A stretch of 31,016 nt of DNA from positions 1 to 31,016 of the forward strand of contig VEXF01000018.1 in the NCBI GenBank assembly GCA_009391275.1, read 5' to 3'. The notes beneath the pieces are model-generated. The model was not told where the DNA came from, searched no databases, and saw only the letters and a list, made by a program, of their open reading frames with translations. Shown here piece by piece: positions 24,009 to 31,016 of this stretch (the first letter of the stretch is position 1; every line of letters starts with the position of its first letter). This DNA comes from SAR202 cluster bacterium AD-804-J14_MRT_500m (lineage in GTDB: Bacteria; Chloroflexota; Dehalococcoidia; UBA3495; GCA-2712585). A program made the translations under genes and the position numbers.

Positions 24009-26399
24009 TTACGTTAATTCCACAAGTGTGACTCCATCTGCGCTATCCGTATCATCTAGTTTTATTTCCTTTACTAGCAGATTGACCTTCAGTCGCTCTC
24101 GTATAAAAGATCGTAATGCTCCACTGCCACTGCCGTGCACGATTTTCAAGTCTCGCAATCCTTGTAGCACTGCTTGGTCAAGAACTGAGTCTAATTTTCT
24201 TCCAGCTTCCTCAACTCGCATCCCCCGAACATCGATCTCTCGACCTATAGGTCGAGAGACTGGTCCGGTGTAAGAAACTCTATCTGGAAGATTGATTACC
24301 GGAATGTCCGCTTTTCGTTCTAGTTGGTGTGACGGTAATCGTGCCCGTATCGCACCTAGTGCTATTTCCACTGTTCGGTTTTCATTTGGTGGGATCAGAA
24401 CCTCCACCGGGTTGGGAATCCCTCTGACATAAACGAAATCGCCCTCTTTTATTTGCTGTATCCAATGATGATCATCTTTGGGAGACGGCTGCCATTTCGA
24501 GGATTTCAGTTCTGATTTTATATCCGCTATTACTCGTCTGTAATCGCTAGACTGGGAATTCTCTGAAGCTCCTTGGGGTTGGGTGAAAGCACGTTGGGCT
24601 TTTTGGAGACGTTTTAATAGGTCATCGGCCTGGTTTTGTAACTCCAGCTTGGTCTGCTCTAGAAGCTGATCCTTGTTCGATTGTAACTCACTGAGCTCTC
24701 CTTCTAGATTGCGTCTGATTGCAAGGTTTCTTTCTAGTTCTTGGTCCGCAGCTATCCGTTGTTGCGTTACTAAAAATCTTTCTTGTTCCAATTGCCGCAG
24801 GAGCACTTCGGATCGTCGGTGTTCTTCGGAGAGCAGGGATTGGGCTAAGGTTATCGTATCAGGATCCATACCCATACGGGTTGCTATTGTTAGTGCATAA
24901 CTCCTTCCAGGAAGACCTTTGGTAAGTTTGAATGTGGGTTCGAGGGTAGCCGGATCTAATTCGACACTGGCATTGTCCATTTCAGATTGGTCTTGAACAT
25001 ACGCTGCCACTTCACGATGATGTGTGGTAGCCACGCATGGAATTTGCCGGTGGCCGAAGAAGTGCAATATTGCTTTAGCTAATGCTGCACCTTCCTCCGG
25101 ATCGGTGCTGCTACCCAATTCATCTAACAGCACCAGCGAGATAGGACTCGCATGCGTCATCACATACCTCAAAGTTTGTAGGTGAGAGCTGAAAGATGAT
25201 AGGGATTGTTCTATGCTTTGCCGGTCACCTATGTCAGCGTACACGTGGTCAAATGCGGTCATGGTGCATTCTAAGGCAGGCAGATGAAACCCGGATTGGG
25301 CCATAATGGCAAGTAACCCTATGGTTTTTAGTGCTACCGTTTTACCGCCGGCATTTGGACCTGTGATAAGCATCACGTTTTCCCTACCACCTATCGAAAT
25401 ATCTATCGGAACTGCGCTTTGCCGTAACAATGGATGGCGTGCCTTGGACAGGTTGATAAATGCTTTTTCGGCTTGAACAAAAATGGGTGCTGTTCCGTCC
25501 GTCATGATTGAATAGCGCCCCATAGCCATAGCGATGTCCAATCGAACCAGCGCTTCGATTGTGTGATAAATCTCTAATCCGTTGTATCCCACTGCAGAAG
25601 ACACGGTACGTAAGATCCGTTCTTCTTCGCGTCGAATATTTAAGGTTATCTCTCTCCACTGGTTGCCTAGTCCTATGGCAATCATCGGCTCTATGAACGC
25701 CGTTGCTCCGCTGTCTGAAATATCATGTACGATCCCAGGAACCTTTAACCGTTGTTCGATTTTCACGAGGAGAACCATACGCCCATTTCGTTCTGTAACT
25801 AGAGGTTCTTGGAGAATATTATTTCGACGTAAACGACGAATTGCTCGGTCCAATGTTTCATCTAGTCGAGCCTTAGTTCCGCTAGCTTCTGTTCGCAGGG
25901 TATGGAGTTCTTTAGATGCTCCGTCTCTGATTAGCCCGGTTTCATCGATGGTAGAAGATAGCAATCTCTGAAGATCTATGAGATCTGGGATAGAGGATCC
26001 TATTTTTGAAAGAATTGGAAGATCATTTCTATTACCAAGGATACCGCGGATAGAACGACTGGTTTGTAGCGTGTCATGGAGTTCGCGAAGCTCGGGCCCC
26101 TGCAACATTCCGTCAAGGGATGCACGGTATAAATAAGCATCAATATCGTGTACACCTGACATTTCTAAGGGATCGTGCGATTCCAAAAATACTCTAGCTT
26201 CTTGTGTTTCTTGTTGATGTGTTCTGATGTCGGTTAGATCATGGCTGGGTTTAATTTTGAGGATGCGGGATCTAGCCGTTCCTAGGGCGCAAAAATCACC
26301 TGCCCTGGCTTTAACTTCTGGAAACTCTAAGATCCGAAAAGTTTCGTCATCCAAGGTTAATGGTTTAAAATCGGGTGTATCCTGGTTTTCAGAATTCAT
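24009..26399 (-). CDS. mutS2: MutS2, ribosome-collision-splitting ATPase / Smr-domain nuclease
   Basis: 796 residues, full MutS2 length. The N-terminal clamp/core region leads to the ABC-type ATPase with Walker A GPNAGGKT near residue 347, then LVLLDELGSSTDPEEGAAL (Walker B/D-loop) and TTHHREVAAY. A coiled-coil arm follows (about 510-620), then a KOW-like segment (KEGDFVYVRGIPNPVEVL) and a C-terminal Smr domain from about 720 with IDVRGMRVEEA and VHGSGSGALR. In Bacillus subtilis MutS2 recognises collided ribosomes and splits them; an older view is anti-recombination. The Smr IDVR motif resembles the LDxR nuclease motif. It is last in an operon with the small membrane protein (ATGA overlap) and the VLRF1-type release factor, which supports a ribosome-rescue role. 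Confidence 0.95.
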   Translation of the reverse strand: MNSENQDTPDFKPLTLDDETFRILEFPEVKARAGDFCALGTARSRILKIKPSHDLTDIRTHQQETQEARVFLESHDPLEMSGVHDIDAYLYRASLDGMLQGPELRELHDTLQTSRSIRGILGNRNDLPILSKIGSSIPDLIDLQRLLSSTIDETGLIRDGASKELHTLRTEASGTKARLDETLDRAIRRLRRNNILQEPLVTERNGRMVLLVKIEQRLKVPGIVHDISDSGATAFIEPMIAIGLGNQWREITLNIRREEERILRTVSSAVGYNGLEIYHTIEALVRLDIAMAMGRYSIMTDGTAPIFVQAEKAFINLSKARHPLLRQSAVPIDISIGGRENVMLITGPNAGGKTVALKTIGLLAIMAQSGFHLPALECTMTAFDHVYADIGDRQSIEQSLSSFSSHLQTLRYVMTHASPISLVLLDELGSSTDPEEGAALAKAILHFFGHRQIPCVATTHHREVAAYVQDQSEMDNASVELDPATLEPTFKLTKGLPGRSYALTIATRMGMDPDTITLAQSLLSEEHRRSEVLLRQLEQERFLVTQQRIAADQELERNLAIRRNLEGELSELQSNKDQLLEQTKLELQNQADDLLKRLQKAQRAFTQPQGASENSQSSDYRRVIADIKSELKSSKWQPSPKDDHHWIQQIKEGDFVYVRGIPNPVEVLIPPNENRTVEIALGAIRARLPSHQLERKADIPVINLPDRVSYTGPVSRPIGREIDVRGMRVEEAGRKLDSVLDQAVLQGLRDLKIVHGSGSGALRSFIRERLKVNLLVKEIKLDDTDSADGVTLVELT

Positions 26400-26941
26400 T
26401 GGTTATCTAGGGCCTTCTTTATTGCATCGGCGAAACATCTTGACTTAAGCGACCCGATTAGCATTGACTCACCATTAGCTAGGTCTAGCTGTAGACCACT
26501 ATTGCCTGATACTGTGTAGGCTCTTCCCCGGGCCCCTTTCCTGATGCCCCGCCCCCCATATTCTCGAATTGGGTTGTATGTCCGAATGTAGTATTTCGTG
26601 ATTTCGTCGAAAGAGATCCTACGGAAGGATAAGTTAAGAGGAAAGAGCCGGATGAATATCCCGTCTTGGGTTATTTTAGTGGATAGCTTTGCAACCAGAA
26701 GGAATACTGGCAACATACCACCAGCAAATACCGCTATTATTGGCACCAGTATGGTTGTAAGCATTCCACCTTCAATTGCCGTTTCAAGCATTAGTTGTTG
26801 AAACAATATGTAGCATGAAACTCCAACACCACCTAATGCGATAAACCAAATCCAAGGCTGGTGGAATCGCTGAGTTTCTTGAAACAGGGCTTCATTGCGG
26901 CTTGATTCTATTCCCACCATTCTAGAACTCCGTATTCTCAT
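26396..26941 (-). CDS. Small membrane protein, DUF6141-like
   Basis: 181 residues. Two hydrophobic helices (about 29-48 and 59-85) are followed by a soluble beta-rich C-terminal domain with KLSTKITQDGIFIRLFPL, YYIRTYNPIREYGGRGIR and YTVSGNSGLQLDL...MLIGS. This pattern resembles the PH-like DUF6141 family as I recall it, found as unannotated membrane proteins in bacteria; function is unknown. It sits between the VLRF1-type gene (62-base gap) and mutS2, with its TGA overlapping the mutS2 ATG, so it is translated with mutS2. Context hints at a membrane link to ribosome rescue, but a chance operon partner is also possible. Confidence 0.72.
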   Translation of the reverse strand: MRIRSSRMVGIESSRNEALFQETQRFHQPWIWFIALGGVGVSCYILFQQLMLETAIEGGMLTTILVPIIAVFAGGMLPVFLLVAKLSTKITQDGIFIRLFPLNLSFRRISFDEITKYYIRTYNPIREYGGRGIRKGARGRAYTVSGNSGLQLDLANGESMLIGSLKSRCFADAIKKALDNQ

Positions 26942-27003
26942 GGTAGTAGTATTTTTTGTGTACCATCAGCGGCATAAATGTATCGGCACATCTCTCGTTT
27001 CTT

Positions 27004-27810
27004 TTAGGCTAATCCGGCAAATGGAAATGGATCTGGTAAGGAATGGGCTATTACGGTGCTTTTCCAAATTTCCTGAGGCATCCTTTTCAGTTCGTGGAAT
27101 TTTGGTTCCTTAACAGGCAAAATGCGTTTCATGGTGCATTGCTTAAATCGCTGTAGGTATGAGCAATGCTTTAAGAATTGTATTAGCGTATGCTTTTCTC
27201 CGCCCAGGAAAATAAAATCAATTGTCCGTTCATAGTCTGCGAATTTTTCGGATGCTACCAAGCAGGTTTTGCCGAACAGTTCATATATCTGCTTTTCTCG
27301 AATACGAGCGAATCGTTTTTGGGAAGATCCGCCCTTTTTATGGCGACCTTTTACGTAACGGGCGCTTGTTTTTGATGCCACCAGGTTCTGTCCATGGAAT
27401 ACTCCGACGGAATAACGCCCTAGACGTAACAACACAACACCTATAATGCGAGGGGTTGTCAGGAGTGACGCGAGATGATCCGTGTCAAACCCATCCAAAT
27501 TCAGCTTCGTGTGCACTGGGAATGGTGGGAATATCACGAGTTTAATCACATCACTCCAGAATATTACTGCTCCAGTTTCGGACTGCGCAATTCTGGTGCC
27601 CTCCAGCCTTTGGATTTCTTCCAGCCATCTAGCATGGTTTTGGGAGTCCGTTGTCCTTAAGGGCATAGTGCCAGTGGGGTCTACATATGTTGAGATCGCC
27701 TCAATGGGAGGTGCTATGTGGAGAACGTCGATTAGGTGAAGCATTCGAGTTCTGTCAAGAGTTGTCTCAGTCGGGATCATATATGGGCAATGTTCGTTTT
27801 TGTTGTCCAT
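27004..27810 (-). CDS. VLRF1 (Vms1/ANKZF1-like) peptidyl-tRNA hydrolase/release factor
   Basis: 268 residues of the eRF1-related VLRF1 group known from Actinobacteria and Chloroflexi (acVLRF1). The core shows GVVLLRLGRYSVGVFHGQNLV followed by the catalytic-type loop RHKKGGSSQKR at about 156-166, where Gln164 corresponds to the essential Gln of the GGSQ motif in yeast Vms1 and the GGQ of eRF1. Such proteins cleave the nascent chain from tRNA on split 60S/50S subunits in ribosome quality control. N-terminal (ISTYVDPTGT) and C-terminal parts fit the same family. No Shine-Dalgarno is visible before the ATG. It heads a minus-strand operon with the small membrane protein and mutS2. Confidence 0.8.
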   Translation of the reverse strand: MDNKNEHCPYMIPTETTLDRTRMLHLIDVLHIAPPIEAISTYVDPTGTMPLRTTDSQNHARWLEEIQRLEGTRIAQSETGAVIFWSDVIKLVIFPPFPVHTKLNLDGFDTDHLASLLTTPRIIGVVLLRLGRYSVGVFHGQNLVASKTSARYVKGRHKKGGSSQKRFARIREKQIYELFGKTCLVASEKFADYERTIDFIFLGGEKHTLIQFLKHCSYLQRFKQCTMKRILPVKEPKFHELKRMPQEIWKSTVIAHSLPDPFPFAGLA

Positions 27811-28012
27811 AAAAACTAGTTTCTAACGGCCAACTACATACCCAAGATATATTGAAGTCGGCCAGAAAGGCATTTTAAATTAGGTAATGTGATAGTACTA
27901 ACTCCTCGCTCTAGTAGCAAAATAAATTTATAAAGTCTATACATGCGAAGGTGCGATACTGCATGTGACTAATAGGAACCCGGGTAATCTTCTATGGTGC
28001 GAAAGGGTAGTA

Positions 28013-28429
28013 ATGAATTCTTATCAACATATAACGGATATATCGCTCGGTTCTGATGAGATCTGGGGTTCCGAAGGGCGTATGAAATTGCGGGAGGGTG
28101 AGGTCTGCTATTTTGGTAAATGCACAGGAACATCATTTATCTTATTACATGGGTTGGGAGGGGCATCAGTTGGTTTGGTTTAGAAATATTGTCTCATTAG
28201 CGCAATCGCATATCGTAGATTTGACGGGGCATGGAAAAACTTACAAACCAAATTGAGATAGCCCGTTGGGACAATCCGTGGAGTTCATGATGGATCTCAT
28301 GGATAGTTTAGGCATTAGGGCCGCAGCGATCACAGGGAATTCTTTGGATGGACTATTGGGCTGGCTATGGCCCAGCGATGTCCAGATAGTGTAGATCAGT
28401 TGGGTTTAAATTTTTGCGACATAAATTGA
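28013..28429 (+). pseudogene. Decayed alpha/beta hydrolase gene
   Basis: The first frame begins at the ATG at 28013 and reads through a typical alpha/beta hydrolase N-terminus to ILLHGLGGAS (oxyanion loop), then stops at 28181. The homologous sequence continues in a different frame from 28176 (WFRNIVSLAQ, then IVDLTGHGKTYKPN), meets TGA at 28254, goes on to MMDLMDSLGIRAAAITGNSLDG with the nucleophile Ser, then shifts again near 28361 into LAMAQRCPDSVDQLGL before TGA at 28427. Two frameshifts and two in-frame stops make it non-functional. The C-terminal half and catalytic His are missing; some further remnant may run up to or into the convergent amidase end. Confidence 0.8.
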
Positions 28430-28486
28430 TGCGGATATTTGTTACGGGATAGCGATTGGTTGGACCAGATGTATGGCCGGGCCACG

Positions 28487-29854
28487 TCACCCTGGTATGG
28501 GAGTGGGAGGAGTCATATGGATGTCCAGTACCTGCTCACACCAATGTGCCACAGCTAGTAGGCGTTTTTCGTGAAATGGCGTCGTGGCAAGCTGAATCCC
28601 TAAAGGCAGACTGGAGTTCTTCCCTAACCCTGATGGAATGGTAATCGTTGGGAGACCCGTCGTCGTCCAAGGACTTTGAAACATGGGGTCACCAGTGGCG
28701 CTTAAGTCTCTAGGAGCTGGCGTATGTGTAGTAGGCGTTAACAGAACATCCCATTTTGACGCTAATGTTGTGAATTCTCTCCGTTGGAGACGGCGCAATC
28801 TCAACGACTGCACATAGTATGACGCAGGGATCAACAACCCAGATTCTATATAGCTACGGATTTTTGGGGAATACTCGTCAGATTTACTACGGAACATTTC
28901 TTGATGGTAAGTAGCACACTCAACGTTCATAACAGTTCTGTGGGCATCGAAGATAGTATCGAAGCTAGGGGGTAGCGGTATCTCTTCAATCACAGCCCCG
29001 GCGCTGGAGAGTTTTTCGATTGCGTCCTCGGTATTCTCAATCACCTCTGGATCTGACTTGGTGAAGAAGAAGTCTCGTATTAAACCAATGCGTGGAGGTC
29101 CGTTTAATCCATGAATTCCGTCCAAATAATTGGGGACAGGCTCGGTGGAGGAAGCGGGGTCGTTTGGGTCATACCCTGCCAATGATTGCAGCATCAATGC
29201 GGCGTCCTCGACGCAATTGACCATTGGACCGATGGTATCCAAAGACCAGGAGACAGGTATGACTCCGTAGATGCTGATCCGGCCATATGTAGGTTTCAGT
29301 CCTACTATTCCATTGTAAGATGAAGGTCTGATGATTGATCCGCCAGTTTGTGAACCCATAGCACCTAATACCATATGATCTGCTATAGCAACTGCCGATC
29401 CGCTACTTGATCCACCTGGGGTATGAGATCTATTCCATGGGTTAATCGTCGGCGGCGGATCGCCGGTGGCGAATTCCGTGGTAATGGTTTTCCCTAAGAT
29501 AACCGCTCCTGATCGTTTCAGTTTCTTAACTGAAGTAGCGTCGTAGTCAGGCACAAAATCTTTGTAGATTTTTGAACATGCCGTAGTTTTTAGTCCTTTG
29601 GTGTAATAGATATCTTTCACACCAACTGGGATGCCGTGTAATGGGCTGCGAGGGCCGTTTTGTTCCAACTCTTTATCCAGGAGGCCAGCAGTCTCTAATG
29701 CCTGTTGGCGATCCACCGTCACCCATGCCTTTAGTAAAGGCTCTCGTTGGCCGATGTGATCAAGACACGATTCCACTAATTCGGTCGTTGTAAGCTGTTC
29801 TTGTGCGATCAGCTTTGAAGCTTGCGATATGCTCAATTGGTTGGGTACGGTCAT
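28487..29854 (-). CDS. Amidase-signature family amidase
   Basis: 455 residues from the ATG at 29854, chosen because GGAGGAG lies just upstream; a longer frame begins at 29917. The amidase signature with its Ser-cisSer-Lys triad is intact: Lys80 in GVKDIYY, the cis-Ser in TPGGSSSGSA (about 150), and the nucleophile Ser in SQTGGSIIRP (about 173). Such enzymes hydrolyse amides, carbamates or allophanate-like ureides, or act as GatA in tRNA amidation; no gatB is near, so a catabolic role is more likely. It follows a 66-residue GatC/AtzG-like gene by 22 bases. Substrate unknown. Confidence 0.9.
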   Translation of the reverse strand: MTVPNQLSISQASKLIAQEQLTTTELVESCLDHIGQREPLLKAWVTVDRQQALETAGLLDKELEQNGPRSPLHGIPVGVKDIYYTKGLKTTACSKIYKDFVPDYDATSVKKLKRSGAVILGKTITTEFATGDPPPTINPWNRSHTPGGSSSGSAVAIADHMVLGAMGSQTGGSIIRPSSYNGIVGLKPTYGRISIYGVIPVSWSLDTIGPMVNCVEDAALMLQSLAGYDPNDPASSTEPVPNYLDGIHGLNGPPRIGLIRDFFFTKSDPEVIENTEDAIEKLSSAGAVIEEIPLPPSFDTIFDAHRTVMNVECATYHQEMFRSKSDEYSPKIRSYIESGLLIPASYYVQSLRLRRLQRREFTTLASKWDVLLTPTTHTPAPRDLSATGDPMFQSPWTTTGLPTITIPSGLGKNSSLPLGIQLATTPFHEKRLLAVAHWCEQVLDIHMTPPTPIPG

Positions 29855-29876
29855 TAGCTCCTCCAGATCTAGGATT

Positions 29877-30077
29877 CTATGGGTGGTTATGCCACGTGAG
29901 GCTTGGCACCTCTTCAAAGTGGGGAAGGTTTGATCCTACTATTGCTAATCTCGATGCGGTGTCATGGATAGTTTCTTTCAAATATAAAGCGCGCTCTGCT
30001 CCATACAAACTGACCGCTCTGGCAGTTAAGTCTTCTATCAGGGCTTGCTTTGTTTCCGGTCTTGCTGATGTTGGCAT
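29877..30077 (-). CDS. Small GatC/AtzG-like protein upstream of the amidase
   Basis: 66 residues from the ATG at 30077, which has GGAGG eight bases ahead; a longer 86-residue reading from 30137 lacks this. The protein is helical (ALIEDLTARAVSLYGAERALYLKETIHDTASRLA) with a Pro/Glu-containing end (LPHFEEVPSL), like the small helix-wrap partners (GatC, AtzG, DUF4089) that stabilise amidases. It sits directly before the amidase gene with a 22-base gap. The relationship is by shape and position, not a confident family match. Confidence 0.65.
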   Translation of the reverse strand: MPTSARPETKQALIEDLTARAVSLYGAERALYLKETIHDTASRLAIVGSNLPHFEEVPSLTWHNHP

Positions 30078-30189
30078 TGGCCATTCCTCCGTTTTATAGA
30101 ATTTGGCGTGGCGTGCAATGATAAATCTAAAATACAAATTATCATTCTAAGAAACATACAGATCCATAGTTCAAAAATGACGCCGGTCG

Positions 30190-30218
30190 TTGACACCACT
30201 TAGTGGTCATATTAACAT
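30190..30218 (+). promoter_or_regulatory. Predicted tRNA-Gly promoter
   Basis: TTGACA at 30190-30195 and TAACAT at 30213-30218 are separated by the ideal 17 bases, placing the transcription start a few bases before the tRNA at 30229. The same transcript could reach the downstream aminotransferase gene. Confidence 0.6.
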
Positions 30219-30228
30219 CCGACTCGAC

Positions 30229-30303
30229 GCGGGCGTAACTCAGTGGTAGAGTGTTTGCTTCCCAAGCAAAAAGTCGAGGGTTCAAATCCCTTCGCCCGCT
30301 CCA
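30229..30303 (+). tRNA. tRNA-Gly (anticodon CCC)
   Basis: A complete cloverleaf can be drawn: acceptor GCGGGCG/CGCCCGC, D arm ACTC...GAGT with AGTGGTA loop, anticodon stem TTTGC/GCAAA around the loop TTCCCAA (anticodon CCC), T arm with GGTTCAAATCC, discriminator T and an encoded CCA at 30301-30303. It decodes GGG. Confidence 0.95.
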
Positions 30304-30330
30304 GCCTGCATTAGGCTGTGGTTTGTTTGT
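30302..30330 (+). terminator. Weak terminator-like hairpin after tRNA-Gly
   Basis: CAGCCT and AGGCTG form a six-base-pair stem around GCATT directly at the tRNA 3' end, followed by the T-rich TGGTTTGTTTG. It could define the tRNA 3' end or partly terminate before the aminotransferase gene. Confidence 0.35.
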
Positions 30331-30353
30331 AAAGATATTGGTAGAGGTGAAAT

Positions 30354-31016
30354 TTGACTACAGTAGATGAGAGATACAGCAAGAAATTCCCGTCATCCGC
30401 TAAAATGTATGACGAAGCAGTTGGATTCTTCCCGTCAGGGGTCACACACGAAACCCGATTTGCCACACCATTTCCCGTCTACTTCAACCGGGCATCAGGT
30501 GGCATAAAATACGATCTTGATGGCAACGAGATCATAGATTATGTTATGGGGAATGGCGCTTTGCTGTTAGGACATGCTCATCCAGAACTAGTTGCTGCAA
30601 TCTCATCACAAGTGGCGCAAGGCACACATCTTGGCGGTAGTACACCCTTCGAGATGCAATGGGCTCAATCTATCATGAAATTGGTGCCCTCTGTAGAAAA
30701 AGTGAGGTTTACTAATTCGGGCACCGAATCTACCTACTTAGCTATTCGGTTAGCCCGTGCATTTACCGGCAAGAAGAAAGTACTTAAGTTTGAAGAGCAT
30801 TTTCATGGATGGCATGAATATGCTTTGCCCGCTCAGGGCAATTCTCCTGCTTCAGCTGTTCCGAAAGAAGTTCTGGATTTAGTGGTTGTAGTCCGCCCTG
30901 ATATTGCGGAAGTAGAACAGGCGCTGAAGAACGATCCGGAAATAGCTACCGTTATTCTTGAACCTACTGGCGGCCATTATAGCTGCTTCCCTATCCAGCC
31001 GGAGCCGTTTTTGAAA
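30354..31016 (+). CDS. Class III aminotransferase, glutamate-1-semialdehyde aminomutase-like (partial, runs off the end)
   Basis: 221 residues are visible, with no stop before the window end. The start is TTG at 30354, preceded by AGAGGTGA. Family motifs include FFPSGVTHETRF near the N-terminus, YDLDGNEIIDYVMGNGALLLGHAHPE, VRFTNSGTESTYLAIRLARAFTGKKK (PLP phosphate-binding GTEA-like region) and FEEHFHGWHEY. The later EPTGGHYS region matches the position before the PLP lysine, which lies beyond the window. Relatives are GSA aminomutases (haem synthesis) and related omega-aminotransferases acting on catabolic amines; GTES in place of GSEA points to the latter group, which is inference. It follows tRNA-Gly by about 50 bases. 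Confidence 0.87.
   Translation, partial: MTTVDERYSKKFPSSAKMYDEAVGFFPSGVTHETRFATPFPVYFNRASGGIKYDLDGNEIIDYVMGNGALLLGHAHPELVAAISSQVAQGTHLGGSTPFEMQWAQSIMKLVPSVEKVRFTNSGTESTYLAIRLARAFTGKKKVLKFEEHFHGWHEYALPAQGNSPASAVPKEVLDLVVVVRPDIAEVEQALKNDPEIATVILEPTGGHYSCFPIQPEPFLK

Noticed and set aside
27190..27739. Several plus-strand frames of 60-85 residues opposite the VLRF1 gene
   Set aside because: They are antisense shadows of a gene with clear family motifs.
28487..29854. Amidase considered as GatA of the tRNA amidotransferase
   Set aside because: No gatB nearby, and the small upstream protein is only loosely GatC-like; a catabolic amidase is more likely.
29803..30099. 98-residue plus-strand frame across the amidase/small-partner junction
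   Set aside because: Antisense to two minus-strand genes with good ribosome sites; no motif.
1..31016. Insertion sequences, prophage, integrases or att sites flanking the tRNA
   Set aside because: No transposase, integrase or terminal inverted repeat is seen, and no repeat of the tRNA-Gly 3' end was noticed in the window.

Overview
The window looks like bacterial chromosome of moderate GC (by eye in the mid-40s percent), with many GTG and TTG starts, short intergenic spaces and tight overlapping operons. The gene mix suggests a free-living Chloroflexota bacterium, perhaps of the marine SAR202 / Dehalococcoidia type: a Vms1-like release factor of the kind known from Actinobacteria and Chloroflexi, paralogous ThDP enzymes, an EHN-type epoxide hydrolase, an unusual short-chain dehydrogenase, an amidase, a fused electron-transfer flavoprotein and two high-affinity ABC uptake systems. 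The taxonomic call is inference; there is no rRNA or other direct marker here.

Layout. (1) 35-4861, plus strand: the beta half of a ThDP-dependent 2-oxoacid decarboxylase, then the three subunits of an oxalurate/oxamate carbamoyltransferase-type complex (AllH/DUF2877, AllF/FdrA, AllG/DUF1116), with AllG split into two overlapping reading frames. (2) 5079-9976: an epoxide hydrolase (minus), a TPR protein (plus), and an SDR and a full-length acetolactate-synthase-like ThDP enzyme (minus). (3) 10186-13420: a Fur-family regulator with a palindromic operator, followed by a metal ABC transporter (lipoprotein, ATPase, permease). (4) 13554-16004: a HEAT-repeat protein, then dtd and an FmdB zinc-ribbon protein with a tandem-repeat tail on the minus strand, and an orphan small protein. 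(5) 16066-19648: a promoter, a long structured leader and a phosphonate/phosphite-type ABC transporter (PhnD-C-E-E). (6) 19745-23862: a class IV aminotransferase (plus), a fused EtfB-EtfA protein and a sorbosone/glucose dehydrogenase-like lipoprotein (minus). (7) 24009-27810, minus strand: VLRF1-type peptidyl-tRNA hydrolase, a small membrane protein and MutS2, which together look like a ribosome-rescue operon. (8) 28013-31016: a decayed alpha/beta hydrolase, an amidase with a small upstream partner, tRNA-Gly(CCC) with its own promoter, and the start of a class III aminotransferase that runs off the end.

The most interesting points are the MutS2/VLRF1 gene neighbourhood (collided-ribosome splitting next to nascent-chain release), the ThDP-decarboxylase plus split AllFGH operon, and the uncharacterised leader RNA in front of the PhnD-type transporter.
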